Shown here in pieces: positions 9,078 through 18,500 of a stretch of 64,000 nt of DNA (position 1 is the stretch's first letter; each line of letters begins with the position of its first letter). The translations under genes were made by a program, and so were the position numbers. Source of the stretch: Streptococcus sp. VT 162 (GTDB taxonomy: Bacteria > Bacillota > Bacilli > Lactobacillales > Streptococcaceae). Under the pieces are notes generated by a model. That model was given only the letters and a program-made list of their open reading frames with translations. It made no database searches and was not told the origin of the DNA. The stretch covers positions 1,674,001 to 1,738,000 of the forward strand of contig CP007628.2 of the NCBI GenBank assembly GCA_000688775.2, in the 5' to 3' direction.

Positions 9078-9329
9078 TTACCACAATCCTAATATTGTTC
9101 GCAAAATTCCATAAAAAACTAAAAATACAATAAATCCTATTCCAATCTTCTTGAGACCGTTCAAAAACTCCTTATCTCGTTCTTTTTGTGCTTCCAGGCG
9201 TTTTGGATCAGATTCTCCCTCTGAAGCGAAATAATCTCTTTCTTGTTGCATGCGATATTTACGAATCAATACGTATTGATCAAATCTCTGCTTAGTCCTG
9301 GCAATCATTCCTAGTTTATTTTTGGCCAT
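9078..9329 (-). CDS. Small single-pass membrane protein of the T4SS operon
   Basis: 83 aa. A strongly basic, charged N-terminal two-thirds is followed by one C-terminal transmembrane helix (about 62-81: IGIGFIVFLVFYGILRTILG), which predicts a tail-anchored cytoplasmic protein. It lies between VirB4 and the hydrolase, where pIP501-type operons encode a small TraF protein. The equivalence is positional only. Confidence 0.65.
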   Translation of the reverse strand: MAKNKLGMIARTKQRFDQYVLIRKYRMQQERDYFASEGESDPKRLEAQKERDKEFLNGLKKIGIGFIVFLVFYGILRTILGLW

Positions 9330-9348
9330 TCTGGTTTACCTTCCTTTC

Positions 9349-11295
9349 TTACTCAATACCGCCATAGCGCTCAACTTCAGGGGCTAACAGCTGTTGGTTA
9401 AAGACCAGATTTCCTACCCCCGCAATGTTCATGAATAACTGTCCTTTCGCCAGACGAGGCAAAGTCTCTAGTTCAGACTGATTCATTGATCCAGATAAGG
9501 CGTTAGCTAGTAGAGGAACACTGGTTTCATCCGTCTGAGCGAAAACTCTATATTGCATCAGTCCAAAAATCCTCTGGACTGCCGTCACGTATGGATCCTT
9601 ATGAGTACCGACCCCTGTCTCAAACAGAATCCCTCGCAGTGAATTAACAGACAATACAACACCAGCAAAGTTTTCGCCCATTGTATCAATCATATCGGCT
9701 AGAAGGTTGACACTACTTTCATGCTTAGGGTCAATGAGTGTCTGTGCCCCACTAATATTGACAATATAGTGCTGCATATCCATCTCCGTTAAGTCAGGAC
9801 GTCTCTTCAGTAATTGCTTACAGCGTTTTCCGTTATTGACAATATCAGCTGAGACAAGTGAAAGAACAGAGAATATCTGAACATTTAACAAATGAGGGGC
9901 GTTCTTCAACCCTGAGAAGTCAAATGTTACAACTTGCTCTGAAGAAATATCTTGAAATTCGGTTGTTCCCTCGAAAATTTCTGCGTTTGTTGTCAATAGT
10001 TCGTTAAACGTATTGTAAATACGCTTAACAGCCTTGTGTTCGGCTTTATCCGCACTAGTTTGTTCCAGTCGACGTTTGTAGGCATCAACAAACAAAATAA
10101 AATCAGACAGAATGGGATACTCTTCCTTTACAATATCCGTCGCTTTCAGTTTTTCTGGATTCAACGAAGGATTTCGAGCCCACAACTCTTCCTCAATATA
10201 GAAATCATTCAGGAGAGTTCCAAATGTGATTAAATCGTCTCCTGTCACTTCATTATTCAGGAGTTTATAGATACTCTTCAGTTTCTCGATATGAAGGTTG
10301 TAAGATTTCTTCTTATCAATTTCAGTTCCTGCTTCATTGGTTACTGTTGGAAATACCTGGAAGATATTGATACGGTTAGCCTCTCCTGATAAATCAAGAA
10401 TCAATCCATGTTGTTTTCGTGTCTGATCAAGAAACTGGCCAGTAGCATCAAAGTTGCGAATATAATGACCCTTCGCATAGAGACCATCTGTGTGTTTCAT
10501 AAGAAAAGATCGTTGTCCCATCTTTGGATTTCCAGATAGGATCATAAAGGATCGTGTTCTTTTCTCGTCACGTTCTAGAAAATTGAAGTTTACCGCTCCA
10601 TTTGTTGGAGTCCATCCCAGATAGAAACCTTTCTCATCTTCTAGCTTCGTATGATTAAAGAAATATCCACCAGCTATTGAGTGAGCTGGAGTCGGTATTC
10701 CTCTTCGATGATTGGGCAAATCAATCTGATATTCAGCTGGAATAAATGGGGCATGGTATTCAAAATCTAATTCTCCAGATAGAATAGTGGATTTGAATTT
10801 CGACGTTTTGTCTTTGACTTCTTCAACCCTCTTAAATAATTCTTCTTTTGTTGATGCAAACACAAAGACACGAATATACATCCCATACATAGCTATATTT
10901 CGCTTATCAATTTCACGGCTTAGTTTATTAAGATTATCAATCTCATCTAGTTCTTTCCGATTATTGGTTAGTTTGCTATTGTTTGTAATCCGTGTTGACT
11001 TCTCTTCAATAGAGTCCTCAATCTCTTTTTGAAGCTGTCTGTTATCCTCCTTGTACAGTGACAGGAAGGAACGTGTACCAGGAATCAACAACAATTCAGA
11101 AAGCCAAAAACGATCCATCCCTTCAGTTGGATACTCATAATAGTGTAAGACCGTATGGTGCCCATCTCCACTTATCCAGGAGCGGTCATCCTTTTGAAAA
11201 TCAATATTTCCTTGCGGTTGAATCTGGCTAAGAAAAGCAAGGTCATATCCTTCATTTTTTAGTTGTCTTTGTCTACGTTTTGATAAATCAGGCAT
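9349..11295 (-). CDS. VirB4-like T4SS protein with degenerate nucleotide-binding motifs
   Basis: 648 aa from the ATG at 11295, preceded by AGGAGGGAT; the longer frame has no such site. VirB4 proteins are ATPases that power T4SS assembly and substrate transfer at the membrane. The fold is recognisable: the P-loop region ILSGNPKMGQRSFLMKH is followed by YIRNFDATGQFL and INIFQVF, and a late HYIVNISGAQTLIDPK aligns with the usual hydrophobic-DEAH-LINPK block. However, the Walker A G-x4-G-K-S/T has become GNPKMGQR (K to Q, S/T to R, about residues 255-262), and DEAH has become SGAQ (about 515-518). The translation was checked against the bases. The N-terminal VirB4 portion appears to be supplied by the separate gene at 11306-11953. 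It may be catalytically inactive. Confidence 0.8.
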   Translation of the reverse strand: MPDLSKRRQRQLKNEGYDLAFLSQIQPQGNIDFQKDDRSWISGDGHHTVLHYYEYPTEGMDRFWLSELLLIPGTRSFLSLYKEDNRQLQKEIEDSIEEKSTRITNNSKLTNNRKELDEIDNLNKLSREIDKRNIAMYGMYIRVFVFASTKEELFKRVEEVKDKTSKFKSTILSGELDFEYHAPFIPAEYQIDLPNHRRGIPTPAHSIAGGYFFNHTKLEDEKGFYLGWTPTNGAVNFNFLERDEKRTRSFMILSGNPKMGQRSFLMKHTDGLYAKGHYIRNFDATGQFLDQTRKQHGLILDLSGEANRINIFQVFPTVTNEAGTEIDKKKSYNLHIEKLKSIYKLLNNEVTGDDLITFGTLLNDFYIEEELWARNPSLNPEKLKATDIVKEEYPILSDFILFVDAYKRRLEQTSADKAEHKAVKRIYNTFNELLTTNAEIFEGTTEFQDISSEQVVTFDFSGLKNAPHLLNVQIFSVLSLVSADIVNNGKRCKQLLKRRPDLTEMDMQHYIVNISGAQTLIDPKHESSVNLLADMIDTMGENFAGVVLSVNSLRGILFETGVGTHKDPYVTAVQRIFGLMQYRVFAQTDETSVPLLANALSGSMNQSELETLPRLAKGQLFMNIAGVGNLVFNQQLLAPEVERYGGIE

Positions 11296-11305
11296 GCTAT
11301 CCCTC

Positions 11306-11953
11306 CTACACTTTCTCATTCATATTGTTGTATTGCTTTATAATTTGAATTTTCTTCCTGTAGCTGATATTTTGTGGAACAAAATCATTATTTCCATAGG
11401 TTTTAGCCTTCCGAACCAATTCGTCCAATTCAGTTGTTGTAGGTGCAAATAGCCACAGTATAAACTCTGTATTATAGACTTCTTGTCGGATGCTTTCTTC
11501 AACTTTAATTTGGCTTTGAAGCCAAATCTCACGATCCTTGAGTTGTAAAAAACGTCTATCGTTTACTGATAACTTGGACATATCTTGTCGCACTAAATCC
11601 AAATGATGGCGCAAGTCAGAAATTTGCGTGTCTGTATTTGTTGGCAAAGTTGTCGTCTCCACTTGGATATTCGGTCCAAATCGAGTCAACCAGGTTTCAA
11701 AATTTTCAATGGTTCTCATAACTTCGTTATAAGACATCGAACCTAGATCTTTACCTGGTATCTCCATCAGCTGCAAGTAGCCATAATCAACTAACTGGAT
11801 ATAAGCCTGGCTGTTTGGAATGATTGATTTTACATCCAACAACTCAACGCAAGAATGCAAATCAAAATATTCCTGCGTTTGTTTCTTTGTTTCTTGAATA
11901 CGTCCCAGCGGACGTTTCTCATTTTTTGGAGGTTGAATTTGTTTAATCGCCAT
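11306..11953 (-). CDS. VirB4 N-terminal-like / TraD-like T4SS protein
   Basis: 215 aa, soluble, no transmembrane helix. The segment YIQLVDYGYLQLMEIPGKDL and the later FETWLTRFGPNIQVETTTLP resemble the N-terminal domain found in long VirB4 proteins of Gram-positive elements. pIP501/pSK41-type operons place a protein of similar size (TraD) at this position. Its ATG overlaps the stop of the VirB3-like gene (TAATG), and 10 bp separate it from the VirB4-like gene. I infer that the two products act together. It could also be a dedicated adaptor unrelated to VirB4. Confidence 0.6.
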   Translation of the reverse strand: MAIKQIQPPKNEKRPLGRIQETKKQTQEYFDLHSCVELLDVKSIIPNSQAYIQLVDYGYLQLMEIPGKDLGSMSYNEVMRTIENFETWLTRFGPNIQVETTTLPTNTDTQISDLRHHLDLVRQDMSKLSVNDRRFLQLKDREIWLQSQIKVEESIRQEVYNTEFILWLFAPTTTELDELVRKAKTYGNNDFVPQNISYRKKIQIIKQYNNMNEKV

Positions 11954-12261
11954 TATGGTTTTCTCCTTCTGATATAATTCAAGCTAATATAACGTTTTCT
12001 TCTTCGTCTGAAGAAAAGAAACATGCTGTGCCAATTCTTTTTGCCACCGTTAGCTGGTAACACCAGATACAAACTCAGAACTGGTGTTAAAAAAATGAAT
12101 GCGAACATCTGTATCCACTGGCTTTTAGGAAAGATTTTTAAGCCAACGCTCAAAGCGATTACTCCAGTAATTCCTACAAAAGCAATATCTAGGATAAGAA
12201 GGCCTATAATCTTAATTTTGGCATAGATATCTCTAGGTACACCGTATTTTTCACCGTACAT
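11953..12261 (-). CDS. VirB3/PrgI-like T4SS membrane protein
   Basis: 102 aa from the ATG at 12261, which has AAAGGAG at 6 nt; the ATG 33 bases upstream would lie at the transcription start of promoter 12295-12334. Two transmembrane helices (about 17-40 and 47-68) are followed by an Arg-rich tail (RRRRKRYISLNYIRRRKP). Size, topology and position right before the VirB4 genes match PrgI/TraC-type VirB3 proteins. Confidence 0.7.
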   Translation of the reverse strand: MYGEKYGVPRDIYAKIKIIGLLILDIAFVGITGVIALSVGLKIFPKSQWIQMFAFIFLTPVLSLYLVLPANGGKKNWHSMFLFFRRRRKRYISLNYIRRRKP

Positions 12262-12294
12262 GAATTTCTCCTTTATATTTGTTTTGACACTCAC

Positions 12295-12334
12295 ATTATA
12301 ATGAATAATCGAAAATATCTTTTAAAGGGACAAT
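12295..12334 (-). promoter_or_regulatory. Transfer-regulon promoter 1 (VirB3-VirB4 operon)
   Basis: On the minus strand ATTGTCCCTTTAA (12322-12334), 21 bp, then TATAAT (12295-12300). There is no TTGACA-like -35 box at the 17-bp position. One of seven such sites in the element. Confidence 0.75.
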
Positions 12335-12368
12335 AGCATTTTTGCCATTATCTTTCAGGAAGTAATTA

Positions 12369-12395
12369 CACAAAAAGTTATATACTTTTTTGCAC
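12369..12395. promoter_or_regulatory. Partition-operator-like palindrome
   Basis: CACAAAAAGTTATATACTTT continuing to TTTGCAC, a near-palindrome related to the 28-bp site at 7,083. It lies 34 bp upstream of the transfer-regulon motif at 12,322-12,334. Confidence 0.5.
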
Positions 12396-12400
12396 AATAA

Positions 12401-12426
12401 AAGAAGCCTCAATCTTGAGACTTCTT
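12401..12426 (-). terminator. Terminator of the VirB6-BRCT operon
   Basis: Stem GAAGTCTCAA/TTGAGGCTTC followed by TTTTATT on the minus strand, overlapping the end of the BRCT gene. Confidence 0.7.
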
Positions 12427-12690
12427 AACTAAATCAAAGAATGATTCTTCAGAAAGAAAAGTAATCAATTGGCCTTCTGATAGTCTTCTAAGCGCTGCAT
12501 CATGCTTCTTAGAACTTTTATCTGGATCAAAAAGATTCAACTGCTTGTGTCCTACAACCAATATATCTGTCCTAGAAGACACATAGTTTTGCACGACAGC
12601 CCCTTTACTTTCTAAAAATCGTATGGCTTCTTCTCTAGTTAGAGGACGTAAGCTTCCTGTGATAACAATATTCTTCCCTGTTAAATCCAT
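12409..12690 (-). CDS. Single BRCT-domain protein
   Basis: 93 aa that form one BRCT domain: GKNIVITGSLRPLTREEAIR, FLESKGAVVQNYVSSRTDIL VVG and the C-terminal SFFDLV match BRCT domains of NAD-dependent DNA ligases and DnaQ-BRCT exonucleases. BRCT domains bind DNA ends or protein partners. The segment HKQLNLFDPD contains QLNLF, close to the QL[SD]LF sliding-clamp binding motif, though in BRCT proteins this region can also be part of the fold. It lies 8 bp after the VirB6 gene in the same operon, an unexpected place for such a domain. Confidence 0.85.
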   Translation of the reverse strand: MDLTGKNIVITGSLRPLTREEAIRFLESKGAVVQNYVSSRTDILVVGHKQLNLFDPDKSSKKHDAALRRLSEGQLITFLSEESFFDLVKKSQD

Positions 12691-12698
12691 AATTCATC

Positions 12699-14852
12699 CT
12701 ATTCCTCCTCTTCAGGACTTTCAGCACCTGTGATATGACGTCCTCCCTGCATACGCTGTCCTGCTTGTTGCATCTGTTGGTTCATGTAATTCATTTGACT
12801 CATGCTCTGTTGAAACTTTTGTTGAGAAGAGTCTGGTTGTTTCGGTGCTTGTGTCGATTCTACAACTGATGGAGATGAACCTTGGGTTGGTGGCTCCATT
12901 CCTCCAGTTAGATGAGATGAATCTTGAGTTGGTGATGCTGATCCTCCGGTTGGATGAGATGAATTTTGGATTGGTGGCTCCGTTCCTCCAGTTAGATGAG
13001 GTGAATCTTGAATTGGGGACCCTATTTCTTCAGCTGAAGGAGTTGAATCAACAATAGGTGCATCCGTTGTTCCTGGAGCGATTGGTGGCTCAGGAATGTC
13101 AACTGGTCCAAATTGATCAATTCCAGGAACCGCATCGTTTTTCAAAGCGTTATAGGTCGCATTTTGAGCAGAGGCGGCTTTATCATCCAAGTTATTTAAA
13201 GCATTGCCAACTGCACCTTTCGTATTTTGCATGGCTTCAAATGCTTTCCATTCTGCTAAATCAACCATATTACTTACACCACCTTTGGCCGCATTCATCA
13301 AGCCCTGGTCTTTTATAGAGTTCAAAGCACCTTGAATACCACCTCCAGTTCTGGCAAGACTATTCCCCAGAATCTGACTGCCTTTAGACAGGGCATCTGG
13401 AGTTTTTTTAGCCATATCCATACCAAATTGACCAAGCGCCATACCGCCATTAAAGACACCTCCTGCTCCAGCCGCAAAGGCATTGCCCATCATCATAGCA
13501 CCAAGCAATTGTTGAGCTGTTTCGCTATGTCCTGTTGAAACTCCAAGCCAGCGTTCAATCATGGCCACTCCTTGCATTGCCGCAAAGAATACTCCAATAT
13601 AGACAAAGGCAGCTGCAAGACACTGCTCCCACATGTTCAGCCCATCAAAGAATCCGCCAGAAAGCTTAGATACTGCTGAAACAGAAAGGATTGGTAAATC
13701 TCTGAAAATCTCAAGTGTTACACGCATAATAATAACCTCAAAGAAGATTCCTGCTAAGGCACCTCCAATGGTTCTTAACAACTCTTTATATTTCTTTGAA
13801 TTTGATAGAGAACTATATCCAAGAATTGGAGAAATCATTGCTTCAATCAGAATATCAAAGATTGATTTAACGAGCTTAATGATCATGCTGACCAATAGAA
13901 CAACAAGGATAATATACTGGAGGAACATCCCTATCCAGTTGACTTTATAGCGCATATAAACGGATTCAAAAGCACTCAATTGATTAATGACTCGGTGTTC
14001 TGTAATACTTTCAACTCCAGTATTATTGGAATTTAACTTATGTAGGAACAATCCTTTAATTCCTGCTACTTTGTCGTTTTTCTGTATATCATCTAACATT
14101 TTTGGATTTGTCGTACCATAGTTTGCTCCAAAATCAATCTTGGTCGCAAAATCTGCCGTATCACGTTGGTCAGAATTATCCGTGATATTATTGACAGGGG
14201 TAGAACCCTCCTGAACAGGCTTGATATAGCCATAATCATCCATTGGAAACAACTCTGTAGAAAAATCTTTGTATATTAAGACTTTTAGGTCTACCACATT
14301 ATTTTTCATAGGTTGAAGAGCCAAGGAGGAAGTTGGTTGACTACCAGATGGCGCTTCACTGGAGACTGTCTGGATAGACATGGCATCCTGTGCCACTGCT
14401 GTTGAGATGGTGGTCAAAGCTAAAGGCAAAACCGAGGTTACTGCAGTTACCAAAAGGAAATTAATAATCACCCCCTTATACTTTACTGGCTTAGTAAAGA
14501 CTCCTACGACGACCGACACAACCAAAATCAGAGTAAACAAGGACGTTCCTAATATCTGAAACCAGTAGAAAAATTGACCAATGACTGTCTTCTGATCCCC
14601 CAAATATCCGAAAAGCCCAAAGAGCTTGAACATATTATTAAAAACATGTTCTAGGCTGGAAGTGATTTGATAAAGAGCCTTGGCAATCCCTCCTGGCAAA
14701 TAGGCTAGAAATGCCATAAATGCAGGAGTCGGTTCTAAATAGTTTCCCCAGTAGGAATAGAATTCCGCCAGTTTTTTTGCATTCTCGCCTGTGATTTCAC
14801 CATTGAGATCCTTGACCTCATTCATCAAATCTGAAAAGGTTTGATAGTGCAC
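12699..14852 (-). CDS. VirB6/TrbL-like polytopic T4SS channel protein
   Basis: 717 aa from a GTG at 14852 that has AGAAGG 8 nt upstream. The in-frame ATG at 14942 lies upstream of the promoter at 14886-14926 and so cannot be the start. A hydrophobic core (about residues 55-135, 310-345, 365-480) is followed by a Gly/Ala-rich region (AFAAGAGGVFNGGMALGQFG) and a long Pro/Ser/Thr/Gln-rich cytoplasmic tail with repeated PPIQNSSHPTGG-like units and QQMQQAGQRMQGG. This is the plan of VirB6/TraL/PrgH proteins, which form the inner channel. The first gene of its operon, followed by the BRCT gene. Confidence 0.82.
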   Translation of the reverse strand: MHYQTFSDLMNEVKDLNGEITGENAKKLAEFYSYWGNYLEPTPAFMAFLAYLPGGIAKALYQITSSLEHVFNNMFKLFGLFGYLGDQKTVIGQFFYWFQILGTSLFTLILVVSVVVGVFTKPVKYKGVIINFLLVTAVTSVLPLALTTISTAVAQDAMSIQTVSSEAPSGSQPTSSLALQPMKNNVVDLKVLIYKDFSTELFPMDDYGYIKPVQEGSTPVNNITDNSDQRDTADFATKIDFGANYGTTNPKMLDDIQKNDKVAGIKGLFLHKLNSNNTGVESITEHRVINQLSAFESVYMRYKVNWIGMFLQYIILVVLLVSMIIKLVKSIFDILIEAMISPILGYSSLSNSKKYKELLRTIGGALAGIFFEVIIMRVTLEIFRDLPILSVSAVSKLSGGFFDGLNMWEQCLAAAFVYIGVFFAAMQGVAMIERWLGVSTGHSETAQQLLGAMMMGNAFAAGAGGVFNGGMALGQFGMDMAKKTPDALSKGSQILGNSLARTGGGIQGALNSIKDQGLMNAAKGGVSNMVDLAEWKAFEAMQNTKGAVGNALNNLDDKAASAQNATYNALKNDAVPGIDQFGPVDIPEPPIAPGTTDAPIVDSTPSAEEIGSPIQDSPHLTGGTEPPIQNSSHPTGGSASPTQDSSHLTGGMEPPTQGSSPSVVESTQAPKQPDSSQQKFQQSMSQMNYMNQQMQQAGQRMQGGRHITGAESPEEEE

Positions 14853-14885
14853 TAAAGGTACCTTCTTTCTTTTTAAGATACCCCT

Positions 14886-14926
14886 ATCATATTCGATAAT
14901 AACAAAATCGTTTTTAAAGGGACAAT
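14886..14926 (-). promoter_or_regulatory. Transfer-regulon promoter 2 (VirB6)
   Basis: ATTGTCCCTTTAA (14914-14926), 22 bp, TATGAT (14886-14891) on the minus strand. The leader to the GTG start is only about 30 nt. Confidence 0.75.
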
Positions 14927-14940
14927 GAAATTCTGACAAC

Positions 14941-14970
14941 AAAAAAGCCTCAAGTAATTGAGACTTTTCT
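14941..14970 (-). terminator. Terminator after the lipoprotein gene
   Basis: Stem AAAAGTCTCAA/TTGAGGCTTTT followed by TTG on the minus strand, directly after the stop of the lipoprotein gene and before promoter 2. Confidence 0.7.
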
Positions 14971-14975
14971 GTAAG

Positions 14976-15473
14976 TTAATCTGCTGTTCCATTAAAATCA
15001 TAGAAAGCATTGTCTTCTTTATAGCCACGACGTAGCTCAATGATTCGGATTTTTTTACCACCCTCGGTCAAGACGACTTGATAATAAGCCTCTGCTTCTT
15101 CAGGCTTACCTATATCCCTATAATCAACAGCGATTGTAAAAGTGTCTTTTCCTTTCAGTTGACTTTCTAAACTAACAATAGTTCCCCTGAAAGAGGCTGG
15201 AATCGACTTTACTTGTTCTTCTGAAAGCACACTGTAGTTAATACTTTCACCGTCGTTATTTGAAATAGTTCGCTTTTCTTTGTCAAATTTTAAGGTAGTT
15301 CCTACTCCACCTTTAAAATCAAGACTCTCATAACCATCTTCTTGTGAAAAGCCTGTATAGCTATCTTTTAGCACATTTTTAGCAATAGAATCAGGTGATT
15401 TTTGACCACAAGCTCCAAGTATAATCAAGGCTAAACCTACTAAAACAATTCTTAAAAAGTACTTTGCTTTCAT
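14976..15473 (-). CDS. Lipoprotein, function unknown
   Basis: 165 aa from the ATG at 15473, preceded by AGGAG. The signal peptide MKAKYFLRIVLVGLALIILG is followed by ACGQ, a lipobox with the lipidated cysteine at residue 22. The mature domain is about 140 aa, with no recognised family. It sits between VirD4 and VirB6 but has its own sigma-A-type promoter, so it is regulated apart from the transfer operons. Entry exclusion or an accessory channel role is conceivable, without direct evidence. Confidence 0.75.
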   Translation of the reverse strand: MKAKYFLRIVLVGLALIILGACGQKSPDSIAKNVLKDSYTGFSQEDGYESLDFKGGVGTTLKFDKEKRTISNNDGESINYSVLSEEQVKSIPASFRGTIVSLESQLKGKDTFTIAVDYRDIGKPEEAEAYYQVVLTEGGKKIRIIELRRGYKEDNAFYDFNGTAD

Positions 15474-15501
15474 CATTAATCTCCTAACCATTGTTTATTT
15501 T

Positions 15502-15530
15502 ATTATAGCAAACAGCTTTTTTTCTTGCAA
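15502..15530 (-). promoter_or_regulatory. Promoter of the lipoprotein gene
   Basis: TTGCAA (15525-15530), 17 bp, TATAAT (15502-15507) on the minus strand. A partition-like site (15534-15557) abuts the -35 box and could modulate it. Confidence 0.7.
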
Positions 15531-15533
15531 GTG

Positions 15534-15557
15534 TTTATATAACTTATTGTATATCTT
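15534..15557. promoter_or_regulatory. Partition-operator-like site, degenerate
   Basis: TTATATAACTTATTGTATAT lies 3 bp upstream of the -35 box of the lipoprotein promoter and just after the VirD4 stop. It matches the left half of the parA operator well and the right half poorly. Confidence 0.4.
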
Positions 15558-15558
15558 T

Positions 15559-18500
15559 TTAGATAACTTCATCCGCAAAGAAGTCGTCTCCATCATCATA
15601 ATAATCATAGTCGCCTTGAATGACATTAGCTACAGTTGCCTGAAATAGTTCATCTGTGGAAGTAAATGATTGGGATTGTACCTTTTGTCCTTTACTATGA
15701 CGACCTGATAGTTTAGGAGTTTCTCCATTGTTGCTGAGGAGAGGCATGGTCAAACGTTGCCTCCAGTCTATGATGTTGTTGAAGGCTGTACCTGCATCAA
15801 CTGCGATCTCCTGAAGTTCTAGCTCACGGTGCGCACTTTCGACTGGAATATCCGCAAGAGTCATCGATGTATCAAACTCCTCTTGTAAAAACATGTACTT
15901 GTAAGGGAAGCTGTTCTTATCATGTGCGAAGATTGGATCCGTTGTGACCTTACGTCCAGCATTATCCCGTCCCTTGACTCCACGTAAGATAACCGCTTCT
16001 CCTTCCTGGAGCTTGGCCAATTGTGTTGGTGTCAACAACTCTTGTTTTGGATTCTCGACAGCTACATTTGGATTGGCTTCGTCCAAGATATTGCTGGAGC
16101 GCCGTCTTCTGGTGATGGTACGTGTACCCAGGTCAGCACTAAATTTCTTATTGGTATCTGAAGATGTTGTTTTAACATAAACCTTCAATGAACAGTTGTC
16201 CATAATGGTTCGAGCAACATTTTGGCCGTATTTATCATCCAATTGCTCCAGATTTTGAATCCATAGGTAATAGAGAATATTTTGTCCCAATCCAATAGAT
16301 ATTTTTGTATCCATGTGAGGAATCGCAGGGATATTTGTAAACTCATCTAAGATATGGAGAATCCGATTAATACATTTACGACCACTTGAGAGAGCAAGCT
16401 CATAGTTAGCATTGAATAGCTGATCTAAAAATAACGAAACAATACCATTATACTCTGTTCGGTTTGGCGGTGTTACCAGGTAGATGACTTTCGGTTTATC
16501 TGAATAGACCAGTTCAATATCCGACTCCTGAAGAAGATTTTTGGTATCTTCTTTATTCTTAAGGACGGTTATATCGATATGATCTAAAATCGGCTTCTTG
16601 CTATACTCATCTAGTTCCAGACTATCTCCGTTTCTTCGATAGACTTTTTCAGCTGAAAATTGAAAGATTTGATCTCGAACAGGGGAATGCCCATTGTTCT
16701 TATGATTGAAATCAATCGTTACCGTAAACTGATCTGGAAGTTTAGGCTCAATGGCATAAGTAAGATAGCCTTCCCCGTCAACTAAAGCCGTCGCTTGCTT
16801 TATATAATCGACTTTCTTTTCGACTTTACCCCACTTCTTCAATCCTGTAATCGTTACTTTAGCAGTTTTGTGCTTGAACTCATTTTTAAGTTGACTATTG
16901 GTGCTTGATCTCAACTTGACAGATAATCGACGTGGGAAGCCAACAGACTCTAAATCAATAGAGTTTTTAGAAGTCAGTTTGGCCACGTTGTCTTGCAAGA
17001 ACAGGTTGATTCCTGTCATCATGCTAGAGTAGACATTCCCTTTAGTCTCATCACCACCAAAGTCAGAAGCACGAAATTCGATATCAGCCATTTGTCTAAA
17101 TTTCGAGAATTGTTGTTGATTGACTTGTCTCAAATTATCAAAATAGACTGTGATTTTTGACTTTTTCGACACTTGTTGTTCTCTGCTTGGATTCTCGACG
17201 ATTTCTCCAGCACTATCTACAAAGACTTCTTCAGACCCCATTGTCGCCAAGAATTTCGCAACGTTAGGGATCGTAATGGTATCCCAGGCATCGTCTTCAC
17301 CATTTTGAACGGTTTCATTAGCTCGATCCATCAAAGCCATTGTAAGTGCATTAAACAGGGATATAGATGACTTACGGAAGTATTCAGCATTCCCCCTCTC
17401 TCCACCTTTTTGTTTCGGATAAATTGATTCTGCGACTGCATTGACATAGGTTTGAGTTTTCTCATAGTAGCCCTTCTTTGCGGCAGCGATGGCTAGAGCT
17501 AGCGGATTGAAAGACATAGACCAATCCATATTTTGGAAAGAAAGAACATTGACATCATAGTCACGTTGCCTCATGAGTTTGTAGGAGGCTTGATAATGTT
17601 CCCCTTTCGGGTCTGCTAGTACCATCGATGGCTGCAATTCAGCACGACTGTTGATTTCAATTGCTGGAGTAATATGACCTTCACCCTTACCTGAACGAGT
17701 CATCCCAATTCCTAACAGATTCGTCGGCTTATCTTCAATGTAATAATATCCAGAAGGAAAAGCTAACATGCCTAAAATCCGCTCCGCATTTGTCACGTAT
17801 CGGCTCATTTTTCTATTTTGCCATAACATTTGAGTTCTCAGTGTTTGTCCTGCTAAATCATGAGTCAGTTCATGAAGTACAGGAGCTCCACCTTCACCTG
17901 GATAAGTTAAATCTTTATTGGGGATCTTTTTGTATTGACGACGAATTTCATTGATCGTCACAAATCGGTCATCTCCTTCTTCATTGTTGTTATAGTCTCG
18001 AAACTGCTCGAAGTTCACCCAGGCAGATCTCCAGGCGAAAACTAATCCCAGTAAAAAGATTGGAAATGCTAAAATTGGTGCTATTAAGAAGACTTTAGCG
18101 TTCAATAAACTTTGAAATAAGAGGCTGTTTAAGTCAAAGTTTACGGCCTTACTAGCATCTTTAAACGACCAGGCACTAAAATAGAGAAAGCGGATTGTAG
18201 CTCTCAAAACAGTAACCAGGTAATTGGTTAAGATAAAAGCAATAAAGCTAAAACCTAATCCCATATAAACGAAGCTGCGATAACTTTTAAAATAAAGAAT
18301 CGGTTTCATTTCTTTATCAAACCGTTTTCGTTCCCGTTTTACAAAGGGAATCATATAAACAATTCGAAAGAGAATATTCCAAAGAATGAGGGAGACAAGC
18401 GCAATGATTTTTGGAATCAATAACTTTACCCATTTGAACAGCCCTCTGGCTGATTGCTTCCATACCTGTTCCCAATCAATCGCTTTGCGACCTTTCCAAC

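Noticed and set aside
13058..13318. Plus-strand frames within the VirB6 gene and other long opposite-strand frames (for example 23427-23795, 57195-57647)
   Set aside because: They lie entirely inside well-supported minus-strand genes, lack RBS and have no recognisable sequence.
12699..14942. ATG at 14942 as the start of the VirB6-like protein
   Set aside because: It lies upstream of the -10 box at 14886-14891, has no RBS, and a GTG at 14852 has AGAAGG at the right distance.
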